Positions 58,839 to 64,000 of a stretch of 64,000 bases of DNA are shown piece after piece. A program made the translations under genes and the position numbers. Where the stretch lies: positions 1 through 64,000 of the forward strand of contig JAHHHA010000004.1 in NCBI GenBank assembly GCA_019359615.1. Direction: 5' to 3'. Every line of letters begins with the position of its first letter. The stretch's first letter is position 1. The notes under the pieces were generated by a model. It saw only the letters and a list, made by a program, of their open reading frames with translations, searched no databases and had not been told where the DNA came from. Source of the DNA: Cyanosarcina radialis HA8281-LM2 (GTDB lineage: Bacteria > Cyanobacteriota > Cyanobacteriia > Cyanobacteriales > CCAP-1448).

Positions 58839-58867
58839 ATACTACAAAAATACTACAAAGGTGTCAA
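58839..58867 (-). promoter_or_regulatory. Promoter of the tRNA array
   Basis: Leftward TTGACA (58867-58862), 17-base spacer, TAGTAT (58844-58839): close to consensus. The spacer and -10 carry the direct repeat TTTGTAGTAT spaced by 11 bases, a possible operator. It is divergent from the deacetylase gene at 58914. Confidence 0.75.
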
Positions 58868-58913
58868 GGGGTTTGAGAAAATTTTTTTGCAGATGGTGTT
58901 GCCTGAGTAATTA

Positions 58914-59786
58914 ATGATGCCGAAAACCCTTACGATTAAAGGAGTTAGCCGAAGAGAGGACGAAGTAAAAGTGGCAGGACGCAACTCTTTAGGTTCGTAC
59001 TACAGGCAATTGAGTGTAGTACCCATGGCGATCGCCGCAGTTATCGCTATCCCCTCACCTCTCCAACAGACGCAGGTACAGAAACAGGAAAGATTAGCGA
59101 TCGCACCTTCCCAGCAGTTCGATCGACCGCCAGCGCCAAAAGCCTTTTCCGTCCCCTCAAAGTTTCAAAACCAGATCGTTTATGAGGTGAAACTCAAAGA
59201 GAAGGTCATCGCCCTGACGTTGGATGACGGTCCCTGGCCGGAAACCACATTGCAAATGCTAGGAATTCTCAAGCAGAACGACGTTAAAGCAACTTTCTTT
59301 TGGACGGGACAAGCCGTAAAGCAGCATCCCCAACTCGCCCAGAGAGTAGTAGCAGACGGTCACGCGATCGGCAATCACACCATGCACCACTGGTATCACC
59401 ACATGGGTAGAAATATTGCAGCGCGAGAAATTGACGATACGGCGGCGCTGATTTACCAAACTACCGGAGTAAAAACATCTCTGTTTCGTCCTCCTGGCGG
59501 CTTCTTGAAAAACGGCTTAGCAGGTTACGCCAAACAACAAAAATACGCTGTTGTCATGTGGTCTGTTTCCTCTGCCGATACCGATCGCAATGCCCAACCG
59601 CAAGCTTATGTCAATAACGTGCTGAAGGGTGCAAAACCCGGCGCGATCGTCTTGATGCACGATGGCGGAGGCGATCGCTCCAAGTCTGTCAAAGCCTTAC
59701 CGCTGATTATTGCTGGTCTAAAGCAACAAGGCTACCGCTTTGTCACCGTTCCTGAATTGCTGGAAATGCAACAGCCGCAAAAGTGA
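58914..59786 (+). CDS. Polysaccharide deacetylase (NodB domain), membrane-anchored
   Basis: A 290-aa carbohydrate esterase family 4 protein. A hydrophobic segment near residues 38-50 (VVPMAIAAVIAIP) could be a signal or anchor. NodB motifs: VIALTLDDGPWPE, DGHAIGNHTMHHW (metal His pair), SLFRPPGGFLKNG, MWSVSSADTD and IVLMHDGGGDRS. Probably de-N-acetylates peptidoglycan or an exopolysaccharide. Divergent from the tRNA array. Confidence 0.9.
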   Translation: MMPKTLTIKGVSRREDEVKVAGRNSLGSYYRQLSVVPMAIAAVIAIPSPLQQTQVQKQERLAIAPSQQFDRPPAPKAFSVPSKFQNQIVYEVKLKEKVIALTLDDGPWPETTLQMLGILKQNDVKATFFWTGQAVKQHPQLAQRVVADGHAIGNHTMHHWYHHMGRNIAAREIDDTAALIYQTTGVKTSLFRPPGGFLKNGLAGYAKQQKYAVVMWSVSSADTDRNAQPQAYVNNVLKGAKPGAIVLMHDGGGDRSKSVKALPLIIAGLKQQGYRFVTVPELLEMQQPQK

Positions 59787-59883
59787 CTTGCAGAAAATCC
59801 AGCCCTCATCCCCCGGCCCCTTCTCCCGCAGGAGAAGGGGAGTCTCCCCTCTCCTTGCAGGAGAGGGGCTGAGGTGAGGTCAG

Positions 59884-60279
59884 CTACTCTCTAGCCGCAG
59901 CCGAGGGGCTGCCCCTTTGAGACTGAAACCAGAGTTGAAACAACAGAGATTCAATTCGATCGCCCAAAGCGGCCACGAATACGCCTTCTTCAGCGTCCGG
60001 ATCGCCAGAGAGCCAAGAACCGCTAATGCTAACTTCGACGGACTCAGCATCGCACCGAGACAGATCGAACGCATCTATTCCTTCTCGTTCGATCGCCACT
60101 TCCAAATCGGAGAGTTCTGGCAAATCGGCAGCCAAAAGAAACGAAGCCGTGCTGGGTTCGACGCATATGCTATTGCCCACTCGCATAGCCAAAATGACTC
60201 GCCCTGCTACCCAATCTTCGACAGATTGAGTCAGAAACTCCAAGTGGAAGAAAGTATCGGTGTAAGTGAGTTTCAACAT
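59884..60279 (-). CDS. Conserved-looking hypothetical protein (131 aa)
   Basis: Beta-rich N-terminus (KLTYTDTFFHLEFLTQSVED, WVAGRVILAMRVGNSICVEP) and acidic middle. No family recognised; a GSWLSGDPDAEEGVFVAALG block near the end. It starts three bases after the stop of the HNH gene, so the two are one operon. The C-terminus abuts a CCCTCACCC hairpin repeat (59805-59880). Confidence 0.7.
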   Translation of the reverse strand: MLKLTYTDTFFHLEFLTQSVEDWVAGRVILAMRVGNSICVEPSTASFLLAADLPELSDLEVAIEREGIDAFDLSRCDAESVEVSISGSWLSGDPDAEEGVFVAALGDRIESLLFQLWFQSQRGSPSAAARE

Positions 60280-60282
60280 AAG

Positions 60283-60840
60283 CTAGGTATCTCCCCCGAC
60301 AACAGATAAACTTGACTCCTCGGCGGCGTTCAGCGTAAACTGCTCTTTCCAAAACTGCTCGGCGAACGCTACGGCTGGGTGTGCTGGTGCTTTTGGTAAG
60401 GTGCGGAGCGACATCCCTGCCTGATGGGGCGTGCGATCGCTCTTGCGGCTGTTACAGCCTTCGCAAGCAGTGACGACGTTATCCCAAGTATGTTTTCCCC
60501 CTTTCGACCTCGGAATTACGTGGTCGAGCGTCAGGTGCTTGGTGCTACCGCAGTATTGACAGGCGTGGCGATCGCGTCTGAGAACCTCTCGGCGATTCAC
60601 TGGCGGTAATTTCCACACGCGCTCGTTGCCATTAATAGTTAGGCGAATATGAGCGGGAATATGCAATATCTGTGAAGGCGATCGCACCATCGTTCCAGCG
60701 CCGCTGGTGAAGTCCAGAGGTTCGGCTTTGCCGGTGACGAGCAAAACGATCGCCCGCTTGATATTGACGCGACTGATTGGTAGGTAGTTCTTAGAGAACA
60801 CCACCACCGAATGCCCTAAAACGTCAGTTGCGCTGGTCAC
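60283..60840 (-). CDS. HNH endonuclease family protein (185 aa)
   Basis: A conserved N-terminal part (VVVFSKNYLPISRVNIKRAI, VLLVTGKAEPLDF) precedes an HNH domain CQYCGSTKHLTLDHVIPRSK, then GGKHTWDNVVTACEGCNSRK with two CxxC pairs. This full-length form is widespread as a chromosomal gene in cyanobacteria, unlike the two short HNH genes in the array. Role unknown, possibly repair. Confidence 0.9.
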   Translation of the reverse strand: MTSATDVLGHSVVVFSKNYLPISRVNIKRAIVLLVTGKAEPLDFTSGAGTMVRSPSQILHIPAHIRLTINGNERVWKLPPVNRREVLRRDRHACQYCGSTKHLTLDHVIPRSKGGKHTWDNVVTACEGCNSRKSDRTPHQAGMSLRTLPKAPAHPAVAFAEQFWKEQFTLNAAEESSLSVVGGDT

Positions 60841-61244
60841 GATTTTGCCTCCTCATACGACAAACCCCCACTTCTTCTGAAAGAAGCGGGGGTAGAAAAA
60901 ACGCTCGGACTTGTCTTTTCGTTTTATATCGGTACAGGAACTTTGCGCCTGTACCTCCCGCTTCGCTGCTTTAATCTTGGATCTGCTCCTAGCAGATTGC
61001 CATAACATTCCCAATGACTGCTAATTTGTTTGACTTGCGAGAGCAAGCTATACCCGCCTATAAACAAAAACTCCACGCCCATAGCCGCTAATTCCCGATC
61101 GCGTCGGCGATTGGCGGCAGAATTTGAGGTGGAGGTGGTGGGTATGTATGTCACAGGAATGCTTTTACAAAAGATTTACTTAAAGCTTATTTTTAATACT
61201 ACACTTGTATTACGAGTCTGTCCAGTATTTGGAGGAAAAATTTT
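60841..61244. other. Spacer with hairpins, no convincing gene
   Basis: CCCCCACTTCTT/AAGAAGCGGGGG hairpin at 60867-60891, and GTACAGG...CCTGTACC near 60930-60955. A 76-codon minus-strand frame (60924-61154) is basic and lacks a family match; it may be a remnant of an IS-type gene. I see no RNA gene. Confidence 0.45.
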
Positions 61245-61583
61245 ATGTATACGCTCGCCAAGACCGCAACCACCGACATGGACGTTACTAGCATTCGCTT
61301 AGAGAGACAACTGAAAGATAAACTCAAAGAGCTAGCTGGCAGCCAAGGATATCAAGCTTTGATTCGAGATATCTTGTGGAGCTACGTCCAGCAAAAGTCA
61401 GGAGATTATCGACCGCAGTTTTCCAGCCATGATATTAGGGCCAGCATTACTGCTACCGCTCAAAATGAAGAACGTTGCGTACTCACTGGCAAATCCATTC
61501 GACCTCAAGAACCGATGTTATTAGGACTTACAGCCCATGGAGATTTAGTACCCCTCAGCGTCGAAAGTTTGTCTTCTCCATAA
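61245..61583 (+). CDS. Small protein with ribbon-helix-helix-like N-terminus (112 aa)
   Basis: TDMDVTSIRLERQLKDKLKE resembles the strand-helix start of RHH regulators, followed by LAGSQGYQALIRDILWSYVQ. The C-terminal half (CVLTGKSIRPQEPMLLGLTA) is different and might be a small beta domain. GGAGG lies 10 bases before the ATG. Possibly a DNA-binding regulator conserved in cyanobacteria. Confidence 0.7.
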   Translation: MYTLAKTATTDMDVTSIRLERQLKDKLKELAGSQGYQALIRDILWSYVQQKSGDYRPQFSSHDIRASITATAQNEERCVLTGKSIRPQEPMLLGLTAHGDLVPLSVESLSSP

Positions 61584-61589
61584 AAACAG

Positions 61590-61694
61590 TTGTGGAGACG
61601 TAGCAGTGCTACGTCTCCACAAAGGCGATCGTCGAGAGAAGAGGGGGAAGGGGAAATTCTTAACTCCACACTTCACACTCCACACTTCACACTT
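61590..61694. repeat. GGAGACGTAGCA hairpin and CACACTTC heptamer-like tract
   Basis: TGTGGAGACGTAGCA/TGCTACGTCTCCACA (61591-61621) is a perfect inverted repeat and could terminate transcription from either side. CTCCACACTTCACA repeats run at 61660-61694 up to the apcF stop. Confidence 0.6.
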
Positions 61695-61695
61695 C

Positions 61696-62205
61696 CTAAA
61701 CGTCTTGTTCGCTGAATTCGCGGCTCATATGATCGAACGGCCCGTCAACAACAGCAGCATTTTCCACCCCAGCGGCGGCTACTAATTCTTTCACGACATC
61801 CTTCATAATCTGAATGCCGCGAACGGTCGGACCGACTGGCACGCCCAAAGAATTATAGGTTTCCCGCAGGCCTTGCAGCACTCTTTCATCTAGTACGTTG
61901 TTATCGCCTGCTACTAGGGCATAGCTAGCATAGCGCAGGTAATAATCCATATCCCGCAAGCAAGCGGCATAGCGACGGGTTGTATAGGCATAGCCTCCTG
62001 GACGGAGCAGTTCTGGTACTTCTTCAAATAGCTGCGAACCAGCTTGCTTGACAATACTTGCGGCATTGCCGTTAATTACCCCCGCTGCCGCAACTCTAGC
62101 CGCACCGCTAGCAAAGTAGGATTTCAGCGTATCCATGGCGTTGCGATCGAAGTAACGACCTGTTTGGTCGTAATTCCTAATCAGGTTTGTGACTGCGTCA
62201 CGCAT
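61696..62205 (-). CDS. apcF: Allophycocyanin beta-18 subunit
   Basis: Phycobilisome core subunit (169 aa) that helps anchor the core linker ApcE and transfer energy to photosystems. MRDAVTNLIRNYDQTGRYFD start, chromophore Cys in RRYAACLRDMDYYLRYA (bilin attachment), and ETYNSLGVPVGPTVRGIQIM. The differences from ApcB (AGVENAAVVDGPFDH near the end) fit ApcF. ATG 62205 gives the exact family length. The upstream 62206-62619 spacer holds its promoter and no other gene I can see. Confidence 0.93.
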   Translation of the reverse strand: MRDAVTNLIRNYDQTGRYFDRNAMDTLKSYFASGAARVAAAGVINGNAASIVKQAGSQLFEEVPELLRPGGYAYTTRRYAACLRDMDYYLRYASYALVAGDNNVLDERVLQGLRETYNSLGVPVGPTVRGIQIMKDVVKELVAAAGVENAAVVDGPFDHMSREFSEQDV

Positions 62206-62619
62206 GAAACTTATCTCCCAACAACAATTTTTATCTACTGACAATAAGCTTTGGATGTCTATCTACTAATAATCCCACAGCATTGACAGCGAAAGCATAC
62301 TAGTCTGGGAAATTCGATTTTTGGGTAGCGAAGACTTCGATAAAAGTCGCCGACATCAAGCCACCACGGGTTTACAGAAATCCTCTTGGGGTAGGATGCC
62401 GCTGTTTGAGAGATGTCGATTTTAGCTAAAACCAGTTGTTAATTAATTTACAAAAATTTACATTTCGCGAGTCAAATCTAAGTTTCTAGGATCTAAAAGG
62501 GGGCTAGGGAGTTAAGTTGGTTGTTTGCTGGACGAGCAGGATCGATCGCGATTAAGATCGGCTCATCAGGCCTCCATCCTGCGATCGATCGAGAGCGGAG
62601 TTTCAGACCCAAATTTTCG

Positions 62620-63354
62620 ATGAAGCCAGAAAACGTCAACCAGCTAGCTAATTGGCTGAGAGCCAACCCCAACTATTCTTTAGAACAGCTTCGACAACTT
62701 GCCTTACAGAATGGATACTCCGAAGCAGAATTCAATGCGGCGATAAATCTAATTAATCCTGGCGGAGTAAATCCAGTTCCAGCTACACCCCCAAATTACG
62801 GACAAACTCCAAATTACGGACAAACCCCAAATTACGGAGCGCAACCATCGCCACAGGGCTACTACAATCCATCAACCGCTCAACTTGAATACAAGGGCAA
62901 TGGTATTAGATTTTGGGCTTGGCTGGTCGATACTATTGTGTTTGCGATCGCCTTATGGGTTTTTTCGATGTTATTCGGAGGATCGCAAGCTGGCGAGTGC
63001 AATGCTGAGGCTCAGATTGGCATAACCATAACTAACAATAATGATGTTAGATATTACGGTTTGTGCGGTTTTCCGGCACTCTTATACTTTTCGAGCGTTT
63101 TTACTTACTACGTATTCTTGGAGTGGACTCTGGGTGGAACGCTCGGCAAACTAGTAACTGGGATAAAAGTTGTTAAAGTCACGGGGGAACCGTTAGATTT
63201 TCTCGGATCGATAATTCGCAATCTAGTCCGAATTATTGATAGTATTCCCATTTTTTTGCCTTATGTAGTAGGCGCGATTTTAGTTTGCACGTCGAGCAAA
63301 CGGCAAAGACTTGGCGATCGCTTAGCAAAAACAGTTGTTGTCAGCCGAAGATAG
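62620..63354 (+). CDS. RDD family membrane protein
   Basis: A 244-aa protein: a soluble N-terminal helical region (NVNQLANWLRANPNYSLEQL, NGYSEAEFNAAI), a linker with three PNYGQT repeats (residues about 66-82) and an RDD domain with three membrane segments (IRFWAWLVDTIVFAIALWVF, the RDD-like start; LLYFSSVFTYYVFLEWTLGG; IPIFLPYVVGAILVC). ATG 62620 is chosen because earlier codons look like spacer. Probably a small transporter. Confidence 0.85.
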   Translation: MKPENVNQLANWLRANPNYSLEQLRQLALQNGYSEAEFNAAINLINPGGVNPVPATPPNYGQTPNYGQTPNYGAQPSPQGYYNPSTAQLEYKGNGIRFWAWLVDTIVFAIALWVFSMLFGGSQAGECNAEAQIGITITNNNDVRYYGLCGFPALLYFSSVFTYYVFLEWTLGGTLGKLVTGIKVVKVTGEPLDFLGSIIRNLVRIIDSIPIFLPYVVGAILVCTSSKRQRLGDRLAKTVVVSRR

Positions 63355-63376
63355 AATCATCCCAAGTAGGGGTTTT

Positions 63377-64000
63377 ATGAGTAATCGAGATCGCACCATA
63401 GCTCGAACAGATTCTGCAACCAAATCCCAGTTTCATCCAAAACGCAGCTTTTTCTGGGAGGCTCGAACTCGGATTCTAGTTTGGTATGCACTGTTGATGA
63501 CAGGTTGTATCGGGCTATCGATTCCCATCTTTTCGCAGCTAGTGTTTAATGACGTAGATCGACGAGTGCAAGCAGATATAGTCAATGACATCCAGGATTT
63601 CCAGGAATTCATGGCAGAAAAAACCTCAAGCGGTGAGAAACTCGATAAAGACAAGCTAGATGACCTGTTTCAAAACTTTTTGCGTCGCAAGATTCCTGAA
63701 GACGATTCGTATTTGATGGCTTTTCTCGACGGTGAATTCGAGCGATCGAGTCCTAGAGCCAGACCCAAACAGCTAGACGAGAATTCCAAACTGATGAAGT
63801 CTTGGGCAACACTGACTCAACCGCAGGAAGGAGAATTGGAAACGACCGATCCTGAGGTAGGCAGAATTATTTATATGGCCGAACCAGTCATCAGCGAAGG
63901 GAAAGTCCTGGGCGTATTTGTGACTGCCCATGCCTCTGCTGGCGAACGTCAAGAAGCCTACGATGCCGTCTTCCTTGCTGTTCAGGTACTTTTAATCGCT
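63377..64000 (+). CDS. N-terminal part of a membrane sensor histidine kinase (cut by window end)
   Basis: The frame from ATG 63377 stays open to the last base (208 codons). After a basic N-terminus comes FFWEARTRILVWYALLMTGC, a membrane helix typical of a cyanobacterial sensor kinase class, then a sensor region (FNDVDRRVQADIVNDIQDFQ) and the start of a second helix FLAVQVLLIA. HAMP and kinase domains would lie beyond the window. It begins 22 bases after the RDD gene, probably the same operon. Confidence 0.75.
   Translation, partial: MSNRDRTIARTDSATKSQFHPKRSFFWEARTRILVWYALLMTGCIGLSIPIFSQLVFNDVDRRVQADIVNDIQDFQEFMAEKTSSGEKLDKDKLDDLFQNFLRRKIPEDDSYLMAFLDGEFERSSPRARPKQLDENSKLMKSWATLTQPQEGELETTDPEVGRIIYMAEPVISEGKVLGVFVTAHASAGERQEAYDAVFLAVQVLLIA

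Larger units (their letters stand above)
50695..58867 (-). other. tRNA-array / EF-Tu transcription unit
   Basis: Promoter 58839-58867, leader with boxA, then in transcription order Asp, Glu, Cys, Met, Trp, tRNA-like, Glu, Tyr, Ser, Arg, Ser, [HNH], Phe, Asn, Gln, Gln, Leu, Leu, Pro, Leu, Leu, Lys, Lys, [HNH], Leu, initiator-like Met, Thr, [PARG], Gly, Gly, Val, Arg, Arg, Arg, Ala, [NADAR], Ala, His, Ser, Ser, tuf, terminator. Everything is on one strand. Most tRNA spacers are under 15 bases, and longer gaps hold the four genes or hairpin repeats. Single-transcript status is inferred from this layout. Confidence 0.75.

Noticed and set aside
60924-61154. 76-codon minus-strand frame
   Set aside because: Basic, Arg-rich sequence across hairpins with no recognisable domain; kept only as a possible remnant in the spacer entry.

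Overview
The window reads as chromosome of a cyanobacterium. GCGATCGC (HIP1-type) octamers and GATCG cores are everywhere, and the window encodes an ApcF-type phycobilisome core subunit, a PCP_red protein, ZipN/Ftn2, a FurA-type regulator, a lumenal pentapeptide protein and several cyanobacterial DUFs (DUF1822, DUF1997, DUF29). Small dispersed repeats fill most spacers. I cannot name the species.

Layout. 0-6.6 kb: gene remnants, a P-loop ATPase with a truncated partner, RecD2, a DUF6888/DUF6887 pair with a nonsense codon, an HxlR regulator and a broken NADP-binding reductase. 7.3-14.4 kb: an oxygenase island (membrane protein, cytochrome P450, CPBP-like protein, three tandem Rieske oxygenases with a constant N-terminal half and a diverged C-terminal half), with related MITE-like hairpins in opposite orientation on either side of the Rieske genes. 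14.4-28.5 kb: sigma factor and DUF1822, pheA, yraN, then purC-bamA-lpxC-fabZ-lpxA-lpxB (outer-membrane assembly and lipid A). 28.6-30.8 kb: a nucleotidyltransferase cassette between two paralogous membrane-anchored proteins. 30.9-50.5 kb: pdhA, zipN, an M48 protease, pabC, an FHA-PAS-GGDEF-EAL protein, arsenosugar genes arsM-arsS, an SLH-glycosidase, fur, cofG and a response regulator.

The outstanding region is 50.7-58.9 kb, which I read as one leftward transcription unit. A good promoter (TTGACA, 17 bp, TAGTAT) and a leader carrying an rRNA-type boxA sequence are followed by 35 tRNA genes plus one tRNA-like locus, then a diverged EF-Tu gene and an intrinsic terminator. The tRNAs cover every amino acid except, perhaps, isoleucine. 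They include five Leu anticodons on bodies with short variable loops, two CAU tRNAs (one initiator-like) and many departures from conserved positions (U8, U33, T54-U55). Four co-directional genes lie inside: a NADAR protein, a bacterial-type PARG (two ADP-ribose-related hydrolase families) and two HNH nucleases.

My inference is that this is an accessory decoding module: a nearly complete alternative tRNA set with its own EF-Tu and ADP-ribosylation-reversal enzymes, possibly used under translational stress or toxin/phage attack. Long cryptic tRNA operons are known in cyanobacteria such as Anabaena. The combination with EF-Tu, NADAR, PARG and the short-arm Leu set is what looks new to me. After the array come a polysaccharide deacetylase, an HNH protein, apcF, an RDD membrane protein and the start of a sensor kinase cut by the window edge.
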